Source: an uncultured Planctomycetaceae bacterium (lineage in GTDB: Bacteria; Planctomycetota; Planctomycetia; Pirellulales; Pirellulaceae). Taken from it: a stretch of DNA of 16,411 bases. The notes under the pieces are model-generated. The model was not told the origin of the DNA. It saw only the letters and a program-made list of their open reading frames with translations, and searched no databases. The stretch spans positions 1 to 16,411 of the forward strand of contig CAIYOB010000098.1 in assembly GCA_903927685.1 (NCBI GenBank). The letters are read 5' to 3'. Below are positions 1 through 7,473 of this stretch, piece by piece. Within the stretch, counting starts at the first letter, position 1. Each line of letters starts with the position of its first letter. Position numbers and translations under genes: made by a program.

Positions 1-113
1 GGCCCGCCGGACATGCACCCTTGCGTCGCGATCCGCTCGACCAGGACCAATCGGCCGCGTTCGTCACCAACTCCGCACGCAGGGGATTTCAAACACGGTT
101 GTCTTCCACAAAT

Positions 114-328
114 CGGACACTGTCCGTCGGGCCGAAGGCCCCGCAATTTGCCCAGCCCAGGCCAGCGGCCTGGGAATCGGGAGGGCTGAAGGCCCGGCTG
201 TTTATGGATCGCGGCTGACCCACACACCTAGATTCGACAAATGGCCGGGCCGTTGGCCCTGAAGAATTTACTTCTCTCGCTACCCAGCCCGTTGGGCTGG
301 GCTGGGCAAACTAACGGGCCGCTGGCCC
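114..328. repeat. Cluster of seven short GC-rich palindromes (REP-like)
   Basis: Seven small inverted repeats lie in 215 bp. The first, at 114-126, is CGGACA/TGTCCG around one base. Six others have 3-nt loops: 129-141 (GGGCC/GGCCC), 156-174 (CCCAGGCC/GGCCTGGG), 183-195 (GGGCT/GGCCC, one wobble pair), 247-259 (GGGCC/GGCCC), 283-301 (CCCAGCCC/GGGCTGGG) and 316-328 (GGGCC/GGCCC). The last six form two successive sets of short, long and short stem. Loops differ (GAA, AGC, GAA, GTT, GTT, GCT) while the stems pair. They resemble extragenic palindromic repeats; no associated transposase is in the window. Function is unknown. Confidence 0.7.
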
Positions 329-458
329 TGGTTGCGTGCATCAAGAACCACGCTCTGGCGAGCATCGCTCCTTCCGAGCGCAGAGGCAGTCGCAGGGGAC
401 CATTCCTCGGAGCCGAACGGCGTACCGCGATTCACGCTCCGGCGAAGTCGTTTCAATT

Positions 459-499
459 ATGTCCGCTACTTTGGTAATGTCGATGATAACGGCGGACAT
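459..499. repeat. Inverted repeat, 8-bp arms with 25-nt loop
   Basis: Arms ATGTCCGC (459-466) and GCGGACAT (492-499) are perfectly complementary, with a 25-nt AT-richer centre between them. It does not look like an intrinsic terminator because no T-run follows on either strand. It has the same arm and loop lengths as the repeat at 538-578. Confidence 0.4.
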
Positions 500-537
500 G
501 CGCGGTCAACAGCTGGCAGCACGGTGAAATTCAGGAT

Positions 538-578
538 CATTCCCGGCACTCCCTGATTGTTGCGATCGTTCGGGAATG
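538..578. repeat. Inverted repeat just downstream of the acetylesterase stop
   Basis: Arms CATTCCCG (538-545) and CGGGAATG (571-578) are perfectly complementary with a 25-nt loop. The repeat begins 9 bp after the stop codon of the acetylesterase gene in the direction of its transcription. It could therefore fold at the 3' end of the operon mRNA and protect it or help end transcription. There is no T-run after it, so a classical intrinsic terminator is not supported. Confidence 0.35.
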
Positions 579-587
579 CGTCGGGCT

Positions 588-2531
588 TCATTGGGCCCGG
601 GCCTTCTCCAAGGCCGGCTTCAGCTCGGCGATCGTTGCTTCGGCCTCCTGAATGCGGCGTTCGAGATCCGCGAGTTCCAGTTTCCTGCGAATCTTTCCCG
701 CGGCGAATCTTCGAGCGGCGTCCTCTGGCATGCTTTCCGGCGTGGCGACTTTCTCGGGAGTTTCTTCGAGTAGCCAATCGTCACTTCGCTGGGTGGCCAG
801 CGCGACGCCGCGGCTGTTGACGATGTTCGACATCGGATTCCGCGCCCAGGCATGGCGGTAATGCACGGGCTCGGGCACGAACGGGCTGCTCAAGACAAGC
901 ACGTTGCGCTGATACTTGGGCTGGTTTCGATTGTCGACCGAGCCGTCCGAGTACCACTGGACGTCCGCGGGATAAAAGCGGCGGTCCTCCCCGGCGATGG
1001 CGAACCCCAGCAATTTGCCCTCACTGTCATCTCGGGTCTTGATCTCGCCGCTCATCGTTAGCCGAAGCGTGCCGTCGACCGTCTTCACGTCGGTGATCGA
1101 CGGAGGCAGCCAGTACTGGTCGGCATCTCCGCCCTGCAGGATCTTGTATTGCGTGACCAGCGCCCACTTGGCGGCGCGCTCGCCTGCCGGGATCTTGATC
1201 TGCGGATGATACCAGCTCTTGCGAAGGTCGAAAGAACTGGCAAAGCCGATTCCCGAATCCCCGGCGTCATGGAAATTGCGGAACGTCTTGTACTGCGCCT
1301 CGCGAATCAGCGCACCGGCGTCGTACATCGGCGGGAGGAAATTCTCTCGGGTCTGCGGCTCGCCTGCGGTGCACAGGGAAATGATGCAGAGCGCCATCTG
1401 GGCATCGTTGAACGCGGAACGCCAGGCGGTGATCATGCTCCCGAAGACCTGGTAGTACATCCGTGCTCCGGCGGAGCCATTGAAGCAGTTGTTAAAGCCC
1501 TGGTGAAAGACAGCGCCCTTGACGGACAGACCTTCCAGGGGCCGGATAACGCTCGCATAGCAGAAGCCCGGACGGTTTCGGTCGGCCGCCGGGCCTGGGC
1601 GCAGGTCACTCGGCGGCGCACTGTCCGCCGGCAGGGGATTGCCCTGGTCGGCCCGTTGCCGCTTCTGCCGTTCATAATTGGCGATCCGCTGTTCGAGGTC
1701 CGCCTGGGGATCGAACGCGGCGATCCGGTCGGCCCAATCCTGCAGCAGGTCACGGGTCTCCTTGCCGTCGATCTTCGCCAGTACGTCCTGCGGAGTCCAT
1801 GTTTCGACCGTGGTCCCGCCGATCGAGGCGTCGATCAGACCGATGGGCACACCGCTGGCCATGAACAGCCGCCGCCCGAAGACGTAGCCGATGGCGGAAA
1901 ATTCCCGCACGGTCTCCGGCGAGCAGACGTCCCAGTCCCCTTTGCGGAAATGGCGGCTCGACCATTCGCTCCACTCGTGCAGACGCTCGAAACTCCGGAC
2001 CGACGCGAAGCCTTTGCCCTGGGGCATGGTCAACAGTCGGATCTGCGGGAAATTTGCCGAGACGATCTCCAACTCACCGTCGTCGACCTTGCTCAATTCA
2101 AACTCCATGTTGCTCTGCCCGCCGAGGATCCAGACATCGCCGACGAGGACGTTTTCCAAACGCAACTTCTGGGCCTGCCCCTGGACGGTCATGGTCTGCG
2201 GCGTACGGTTGGCGGACAGCGGCTCAAGGGTGACCTGCCAGGACCGGTCGGCCGCCGCTTTGGCCTTCGCCTGCTGGTTTGCGAACGAGACGGTGACGTC
2301 TTCGCCCGGCTCGGCCCAGCCCCAGATGTTCAGCGGCTTATCGCGTTGGAGGACCATGTTCGCCTGAAATAGATTGGCGACGCACAGGCCCTGACCGATG
2401 GCGGGGACGTCAACCACGTCCTCCTGCGGCATGTCTTTCGTCTCTGCGGCGTCCACACCCGTGAACACGCAGCAGAGAACCATGCCGCTGAAGATGATTG
2501 CGGCATTCGGTATCCAACTTGCTCTTTTCAT
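588..2531 (-). CDS. Secreted sialate O-acetylesterase-type SGNH hydrolase
   Basis: A 647-residue protein of the sialate O-acetylesterase (SASA) family, whose members remove O-acetyl groups from sialic acids or other sugars. Residues 1-28 look like a signal peptide ending VDA, so it is probably exported. GGQSNME (138-143) carries the likely nucleophile Ser140; GGTTVETW (238-245) is another family block; Asp435 and His442, followed by Pro, fit the acid/histidine region. The usual WYQGE block reads FHQGF (342-346), so its Glu is missing. A beta-sandwich-like C-terminal half (about 475-585) is followed by a charged coiled coil (603-647), which is unusual. The ATG at 2531 is preferred over a TTG 33 bases upstream because AGGA lies at a suitable distance and the signal peptide then begins MKR. 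It is the last gene of the operon, 63 bp after the glycosidase-like gene. The acetylated substrate is unknown. Confidence 0.85.
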   Translation of the reverse strand: MKRASWIPNAAIIFSGMVLCCVFTGVDAAETKDMPQEDVVDVPAIGQGLCVANLFQANMVLQRDKPLNIWGWAEPGEDVTVSFANQQAKAKAAADRSWQVTLEPLSANRTPQTMTVQGQAQKLRLENVLVGDVWILGGQSNMEFELSKVDDGELEIVSANFPQIRLLTMPQGKGFASVRSFERLHEWSEWSSRHFRKGDWDVCSPETVREFSAIGYVFGRRLFMASGVPIGLIDASIGGTTVETWTPQDVLAKIDGKETRDLLQDWADRIAAFDPQADLEQRIANYERQKRQRADQGNPLPADSAPPSDLRPGPAADRNRPGFCYASVIRPLEGLSVKGAVFHQGFNNCFNGSAGARMYYQVFGSMITAWRSAFNDAQMALCIISLCTAGEPQTRENFLPPMYDAGALIREAQYKTFRNFHDAGDSGIGFASSFDLRKSWYHPQIKIPAGERAAKWALVTQYKILQGGDADQYWLPPSITDVKTVDGTLRLTMSGEIKTRDDSEGKLLGFAIAGEDRRFYPADVQWYSDGSVDNRNQPKYQRNVLVLSSPFVPEPVHYRHAWARNPMSNIVNSRGVALATQRSDDWLLEETPEKVATPESMPEDAARRFAAGKIRRKLELADLERRIQEAEATIAELKPALEKARAQ

Positions 2532-2594
2532 GGTTTTGTTCCTAGGCCGCTCGTACTTGTACAAGCTGACTTTCGTAGGGTCGGTTCACGGGGG

Positions 2595-3773
2595 TTATCT
2601 CCAGTCGATCTTGCCGGTTTGGGTTTCCAGGTCCAATCGGACTGACGCATGGGCAAATTCGCGGGTGTAAACGTAACCCGCCCGAACCGCCGGGCCTTGG
2701 GGCGCGCCCAGCGGGCGATCCAACTCCGGCCGATGCGTCATCCAGACCTTGCTCTTGTTCGCATCGTAGCCGTCGTGCGCGTAGAAATAGCTGTGCTTCT
2801 CGGCGCAGATGAGAAAGGTCGCCAACACGAAGTTGAACCGGTGCGTGGCCGCCTCGTCGCCGGTCAGCGACTGGCGAATCTCATCGGTGCGTTGCGGATT
2901 GTTCGCTCCCTCATCAAGAACTCCCGCGCCCAGTCCGGCCGTGAAGGCGATGAGGAAGCCCTGTCGGGCCGCCTGCTGAAAAGCCGCGATGCCTTTGGCC
3001 ATATAGTCCTTCAGCGGGATGTTACCGACCGCGGCGTCAAAGCCCTCTATGTAGGAGCCGTCAAATGCCCGCAGGCGACTCATTCCCGAATCCGGGAAGC
3101 GCGCCCGCAGCAGATTGGCCACCAAGAGTTTCTCCGGCCCCAGAATTCGCCGCGCGTCCTCCAGCATGGCCGTGTAACCGTCCACCAGCTCGGTCTTCTT
3201 GCTTTCGCCGATCTCGTCCCGCAGATAAGCTGGCTCCAGCACCTTGACGTTGCCGTCGAGGAACAGCCCGTCGATCGCCGGGTCGGCGCAGACCTGCCTG
3301 GCATTGGCGAGCCACCAGTCGCGCAGCTTCGCGTTCGTCAGGTCGTAGGCTTGGACGCGGTTCCGGACAAGCTTGTCGCTGCCGCTGCGGCCGACCAACA
3401 ACGCGCCCGGAATTTCTTTCAGGGCTGCGTTGGCAGCATAGCCGCCGTAGTGCACGATCACATTGCGGTAATACAACACCTTCACGGCCGGGTTGATCTT
3501 CTTGACGGCCCGCGCCGCTGCCAACGTGCCCGCCTCGGTCGAGCCGAACTCCGCCGCTCCAGTGCTTTTCTCGAAAGTGACCAGCGGAAAGGAAGCGACG
3601 TATCGAATCTCGTCGGCCGTAAAGGCCGTGTCCTTCCGGATGTGCATGTAGCGGGGCACGCGTTCCCACGAGAATGCTGGTAGCCGGTCCGCGCTGGTTG
3701 AAGGGCCAGCCGCGTGGATCGCGGCCAGCGGTGCGAACAGTTGGGCGATGAAGAGTGTGAGGGTGAGTTTCAT
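2595..3773 (-). CDS. Secreted putative glycoside hydrolase, (beta/alpha)-barrel type
   Basis: A 392-residue protein with a signal peptide (1-22, ending IHA). The body resembles the 'putative glycosyl hydrolase' proteins common in planctomycetes and verrucomicrobia (GHL15-like), an assignment from pattern only. Barrel-like features include VKVLYYRN (97-104), DGLFLDGN (168-175) with two candidate acidic residues, LLVANLLR (216-223) and SYIEGFD (240-246), where Glu243 is a second acidic candidate at a strand end. No activity is known to me for this group, so the substrate cannot be named. The ATG at 3773 is preceded by GGAGG at about 7 bp; a GTG at 3788 would overlap that site and is rejected. 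It lies 70 bp after the PDZ/HEAT gene and 63 bp before the acetylesterase gene, in the same operon. Confidence 0.65.
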   Translation of the reverse strand: MKLTLTLFIAQLFAPLAAIHAAGPSTSADRLPAFSWERVPRYMHIRKDTAFTADEIRYVASFPLVTFEKSTGAAEFGSTEAGTLAAARAVKKINPAVKVLYYRNVIVHYGGYAANAALKEIPGALLVGRSGSDKLVRNRVQAYDLTNAKLRDWWLANARQVCADPAIDGLFLDGNVKVLEPAYLRDEIGESKKTELVDGYTAMLEDARRILGPEKLLVANLLRARFPDSGMSRLRAFDGSYIEGFDAAVGNIPLKDYMAKGIAAFQQAARQGFLIAFTAGLGAGVLDEGANNPQRTDEIRQSLTGDEAATHRFNFVLATFLICAEKHSYFYAHDGYDANKSKVWMTHRPELDRPLGAPQGPAVRAGYVYTREFAHASVRLDLETQTGKIDWR

Positions 3774-3843
3774 TGTCGTTTCCTCCACATCTCAGGCACG
3801 CAACGCAAATAGACCCTCAAGACTACCAGCCAAGGCAGGGCGA

Positions 3844-6273
3844 TCATCGTCGTGACGATTTGATAGAGATCAACTCGGGATACTCGTCCGACGCTTTGAT
3901 GGCATGAATCGTCTCACGGATGGCCGTGGCCTTTTCGAGACTCAACTTCCTCGGAAAATCTTCTTCGTCGTGCTCAAAGTAGTCGGCAATCTTCTCCAGG
4001 TCCGGAATCCTCGACTTGGCCTGGCCGCCGTAGCTGCGCAGGACCTGCATCAACTCGGGAGTTCGCTTCTCGCTGGCCCAGGGGTTTTGCGTCCGCGTGT
4101 ACGCGACACAGGCGTCAATGCCTTCCTGGACTCGGTGCTTGGCCAACAGCCGGAGACCTTCGACACGGATCTCGTCGGCGAACATGATTCCGCTCGGGGC
4201 CGGCTCGACCACGGCCTGGTAAATGGCGGGCAACAGCGGTTCGATTTCGTCGTACGAAAGATTTCGGTAGACCGATCCGATGCTCCCCCGGGCACGGCCG
4301 TCCTCGTTACCCAGCCCGGCGCGAACCGCCGCGTAGAGCGCTGGACGATCGACTCCTTCGAGCGAGCGCCCCAACATGCCGTCTCGCGGGTTGAACAGCG
4401 CGAAACAGAGGTAGCGCTGCTCCATGCCCCGCGGGTCGTTCGCAGCGGGACTGCGGGCCAGCATCGCGAGCAACTCCGGGACGGCCGACATGGCGGGCTG
4501 GCCGATGCCCGCCAGCGCCTCGGCGGCCTTGACGCGCAGCCACAGATCATCGTGACGGAGGGCTTGCTTCAGGGCCGGTACCGCCGGGGCGGCGACGGCT
4601 TTCAACAACGCGAGGGCCTGGCAGGCGCCATAGCGGGCTTCGAGTTGCGGCGCATCGAGCATCGCAACCAGTTCCGGAACGGGGGACTTGTCGCGGCGGG
4701 CGAGCGCCATGGCGGCTCGCTCGCGGACGACCGGCGACCAACTGGCCAGACGGCCCATTAGCTGCCCCTCGGCCAACGCGTCGTAGAAGCTGTTGCGGTC
4801 CTGGTTGCTCCAGCCGCGACCGTCCAGGATCAGCGCTTCGGCGGCGGCCGCATCGAGCTGGGGCACCGCCGACGGACGCTTGCCGGTCAGATGGATCTTC
4901 TTCAAGGGCATCGCGTAGGCCAGCAGGTAGGCCCCGGTGCAGTCCCAATCATGGTAACTGTCGTCCCCGTTCTCCGGCGGGCCCTGGTGGAGGAAAGTGC
5001 CGTCCCAGCGCCGTGCGAGGTCGAAGTACCAGGCGCCGAATTCCTGCATCCAAGCCCCGCTGGCGTGCGGGCCGGACTGGGCCACGCCGGGCACCGACCA
5101 GAGGATATTGAAGAAGTTCCCCGTGTGCCCCGTATCGCGTTCCGGTCCGTGCGAGGCGACGCTCATCCGCGAAAAGAACTCGGCTCCCCGGGGCTCGTCC
5201 AGCAGGCTGAACAGGACCGCTGCCATTCCGCATTTGCCATTGTCTTCGTGCGTCTCGATCCAGGGATGGTGGTCGCCGTAGGGAACCGCTCCCTTGCCGA
5301 TATAAAAACGGATCAGCCGCGTGCTCCTCTCGATGGCCCTGCTCACCTGCGGCTCGTCAACCCCGGCTTCGCGAGCCAGGATCAGCGAAATGGTCAGCGG
5401 CAAACCCGGCGAGTTCATCATTCCGTAACCGCCCAAGCGTCCGTCGGAGCGTGCGAACCCGTGCCCCCAGGAACCGACCTTGCTTTGGCCATTCGCCGCC
5501 TCGAGCGCCAGCCGCCGGAGGCCCGGCAGGACCGATTCGTCGCCCGTCGAGATCGCGTACTCCGAGAGCAGCAGCATCACGTAGCCGTAGTACCAGGTCG
5601 GAAAACTGTCGGTCGAAAACTCCGCCGCCCAATGCGCCTCGTCGCGCACCAGCGGCAGGTACTGCTCGTCGCCACTGGCCAACAGCGCGAGTGCGTTCAG
5701 GCTGCGGGTAATTGGATCCTGCTGGTACGAGCGATCCGCGATCCGCTCGGCGAGCGCTCGGCAACCCTGCTGGAAAATCCGTTGCGACTTGGGGCAGTCG
5801 TAAGGCGCGGTGGCGCTGTACGTGCCCAGGACGGGGAGCTTGACGAGGACATCCTCCGTCGCGCCGGCCCGCCAGCGGATCAGGGACAGGCAGCCACGAC
5901 CCGCCTCGGATTCGGCCGTGGTGAGCGCTTGGCCCAACTCGGTGCGCGGGTCGGAAGAAAACGGCTTGCCGCCCACGCCCAGGATCACGTCGCCGATGGC
6001 GAGGATTCCGTCGGCGGGGGAATCGCCATCCACCTTCGTAACATAGATCTGCCGCGCGTCGGTCGTGACCAGTTTGTCACAGAACATCCATCCCCGGGCG
6101 CCCGTGGCCCCGAGGTTCCAGTCGTGAGTCGCGCCCTCCGGGATTCGGTCGCCCTTGGTAAAATCCGGGTTGCCGGCTGCGGAAGGAGGCCCAGCCGCCG
6201 GCGATGGGGCCGTCAGCAGCGAGAGCAGTGACGCGGCGGTGAGCGACGCGACGAGCAAAGGCTTCATGATCAT
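3844..6273 (-). CDS. Secreted PDZ, alpha-toroid and HEAT-repeat protein (DUF6288-like)
   Basis: A protein of about 809 residues, exported to judge by the hydrophobic N-terminus (residues 4-27, ending PAA). Residues about 75-147 form a PDZ-like domain (ILAIGDVILGVGGKPF). Residues about 165-455 are helical and rich in W, H and G (HGFARSDGRLGGYG; DNGKCGM), as in alpha/alpha-toroid folds. Residues about 505-610 are HEAT-like repeats (RERAAMALA, ARYGACQALALL, RVKAAEALAGIG). The layout matches secreted planctomycete proteins called DUF6288; no activity is known to me. Start: ATG 6273 or ATG 6267 both give the signal peptide; 6273 is chosen for its spacing to AAGAGA, a weak site. The 114-bp gap upstream is the largest in the operon and contains a GC hairpin, so separate control is possible. 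A scaffold or polysaccharide-processing role is only a guess. Confidence 0.7.
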   Translation of the reverse strand: MIMKPLLVASLTAASLLSLLTAPSPAAGPPSAAGNPDFTKGDRIPEGATHDWNLGATGARGWMFCDKLVTTDARQIYVTKVDGDSPADGILAIGDVILGVGGKPFSSDPRTELGQALTTAESEAGRGCLSLIRWRAGATEDVLVKLPVLGTYSATAPYDCPKSQRIFQQGCRALAERIADRSYQQDPITRSLNALALLASGDEQYLPLVRDEAHWAAEFSTDSFPTWYYGYVMLLLSEYAISTGDESVLPGLRRLALEAANGQSKVGSWGHGFARSDGRLGGYGMMNSPGLPLTISLILAREAGVDEPQVSRAIERSTRLIRFYIGKGAVPYGDHHPWIETHEDNGKCGMAAVLFSLLDEPRGAEFFSRMSVASHGPERDTGHTGNFFNILWSVPGVAQSGPHASGAWMQEFGAWYFDLARRWDGTFLHQGPPENGDDSYHDWDCTGAYLLAYAMPLKKIHLTGKRPSAVPQLDAAAAEALILDGRGWSNQDRNSFYDALAEGQLMGRLASWSPVVRERAAMALARRDKSPVPELVAMLDAPQLEARYGACQALALLKAVAAPAVPALKQALRHDDLWLRVKAAEALAGIGQPAMSAVPELLAMLARSPAANDPRGMEQRYLCFALFNPRDGMLGRSLEGVDRPALYAAVRAGLGNEDGRARGSIGSVYRNLSYDEIEPLLPAIYQAVVEPAPSGIMFADEIRVEGLRLLAKHRVQEGIDACVAYTRTQNPWASEKRTPELMQVLRSYGGQAKSRIPDLEKIADYFEHDEEDFPRKLSLEKATAIRETIHAIKASDEYPELISIKSSRR

Positions 6274-6318
6274 AATGTGTCTCTTGGGGGTTCCTGCTGT
6301 TCGATACTTCGTCACGGC

Positions 6319-6338
6319 CCGGCCGATTCTGCGGCCGG
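6319..6338. other. GC-rich hairpin between guanylyltransferase and PDZ/HEAT genes
   Basis: CCGGCCG (6319-6325) and CGGCCGG (6332-6338) pair perfectly around a 6-nt loop, in the widest gap of the operon. No T-run follows on the minus strand, so it is not a convincing terminator. It may stabilise the upstream mRNA or mark a processing point. Confidence 0.3.
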
Positions 6339-6387
6339 TGGGAACTGGCCTACCTTGAGGACGCCAGACGGAGGGCCTTGCCGTCGG

Positions 6388-7464
6388 TCATAACACCGTG
6401 TCCGGTGCTTGTTCGGCAACGCGTTCCACCAGGGCTTTCATGTCCGTGTCCCAGTCTCCTACGAACACGGTGTTTTCGGTCACGATCACCACGAGTCGAT
6501 CGGAGGTCACGACAACACGTTGGCCCGTATTGGCCAGGACGATGTTCTCTTGTCCTAGGACCACCGCCGGGCCCGCAACGAGATTGCTGCCCAGTTTTGT
6601 GCCGATTCTCTCTGCCAGTGCGGCGTGGGTCCCCATGTCCTCCCAGCTGCAGGGCAGCAGGATGCTGCAGGCCTGGCAGGTCTTCTGCATGACCTTGTAG
6701 TCGATCGAGCCTGTCGGCATCTGGGGAAACAGCTTGGCCAACACCTGGTCACGAGCCGGCGTCTGCCAGGCATCGCCGATTTGGGCGAGCAGCGGCGTGG
6801 CTTCTGGCAAGTGCGCGTCGATCTCCCTCAGGATCATCTCCGCCTTCCAGGCAAACTGCCCGGAGTTCCAGCAGTATCCTCCTGCGTCCAAGTATTGCTG
6901 AGCGAGCTTCCGTGCGGGCTTCTCCGTGAAAGCCGCGATCCGGCGCACCTCGCAATCCGGAAAGTCGACTCGCTCGCCCAGCTGTTGCCAGCCCACCAGC
7001 GTGCTGGGGGCGACCGCTTCGACGCCAAAGGCCACCAACTGGTCCGGGTGCGATTCCAGGAACGTCGCGGCGTTCGCGATGGCGGTGTTGAACCTGTCGG
7101 CGGGCTCGATGATCTGATCCGCCGTCAACACGATCATGGTCGCCGCCGGGCACCGGGTCCTCAGCACGGTCGCGGCCAGCCCAATGGCACTGGCCGTGTC
7201 GCGGAGGCAGGGCTCGTAAACGAAATTCTCCGGGGGAATTTGCGGCAGCGTCGCCTGGGCGAGCTCTCGATACTTGACACTCGTCAGAATGAGGATGCGT
7301 TCCTCCGGCAGCAGTCCCCGCAGTTTGTCGACGGTCAGCTCAATCAGGGACCGTCCCCCAAACAGCTTCAGGAAGTGCTTAGGCTTGTCGCGACTGCTCA
7401 ACGGCCACAGACGCGTTCCCGCGCCGCCGGCCATGATCACGGCGTAACAGTTGTCGTTCAGCAT
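6388..7464 (-). CDS. manC: Mannose-1-phosphate guanylyltransferase (GDP-mannose pyrophosphorylase)
   Basis: A 358-residue cytoplasmic enzyme of the nucleotidyltransferase family, which joins mannose 1-phosphate and GTP into GDP-mannose and pyrophosphate. The pyrophosphorylase signature is clear at residues 13-32: GGAGTRLWPLSSR followed by PKHFL, with Arg18 and Lys29 as catalytic candidates. Also present are TADQII in place of the common PADH, FTEKP, WNSGQF, SIDYKVMQ and WEDMGTH. The length fits the single-domain form without the C-terminal phosphomannose isomerase domain. The ATG at 7464 lies 9 bp after the stop of the GHMP-kinase-like gene, with AGG about 8 bp upstream inside the end of that gene, so the two are probably translated together. 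GDP-mannose is the default product, but related enzymes accept other sugar 1-phosphates; the neighbouring kinase-like gene makes another sugar possible. Confidence 0.9.
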   Translation of the reverse strand: MLNDNCYAVIMAGGAGTRLWPLSSRDKPKHFLKLFGGRSLIELTVDKLRGLLPEERILILTSVKYRELAQATLPQIPPENFVYEPCLRDTASAIGLAATVLRTRCPAATMIVLTADQIIEPADRFNTAIANAATFLESHPDQLVAFGVEAVAPSTLVGWQQLGERVDFPDCEVRRIAAFTEKPARKLAQQYLDAGGYCWNSGQFAWKAEMILREIDAHLPEATPLLAQIGDAWQTPARDQVLAKLFPQMPTGSIDYKVMQKTCQACSILLPCSWEDMGTHAALAERIGTKLGSNLVAGPAVVLGQENIVLANTGQRVVVTSDRLVVIVTENTVFVGDWDTDMKALVERVAEQAPDTVL

Positions 7465-7473
7465 GCTCTGGAC

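Larger units (their letters stand above)
1..587. other. Intergenic region without a convincing gene
   Basis: No reading frame here has a recognisable protein, a good ribosome binding site and a plausible start together. A minus-strand frame open from about 227 to the left edge contains a CPIC and two further cysteines, but it reads straight through the palindromes and looks accidental. What the stretch does hold is structured DNA: a cluster of short palindromes at 114-328 and two longer-loop inverted repeats at 459-499 and 538-578. It lies downstream of the seven-gene minus-strand operon. Confidence 0.6.

Noticed and set aside
1..227. Minus-strand frame running off the left edge with CPIC and further cysteines, resembling a zinc motif
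   Set aside because: It reads through several palindromes, has mixed third-base composition and no ribosome binding site; cysteine spacing fits no zinc family I know.
114..328. CRISPR array
   Set aside because: The repeats are short palindromes of unequal spacing with changing loops; there are no identical 23-40 bp direct repeats and no cas genes.
4891..6231. Plus-strand open frame of 446 codons opposite the PDZ/HEAT gene
   Set aside because: No start signal or family pattern, and the minus-strand frame has a signal peptide and recognisable domains.
6319..6338. Intrinsic terminator between the guanylyltransferase and PDZ/HEAT genes
   Set aside because: The hairpin is perfect but no T-run follows on the minus strand, so it is listed only as a hairpin.
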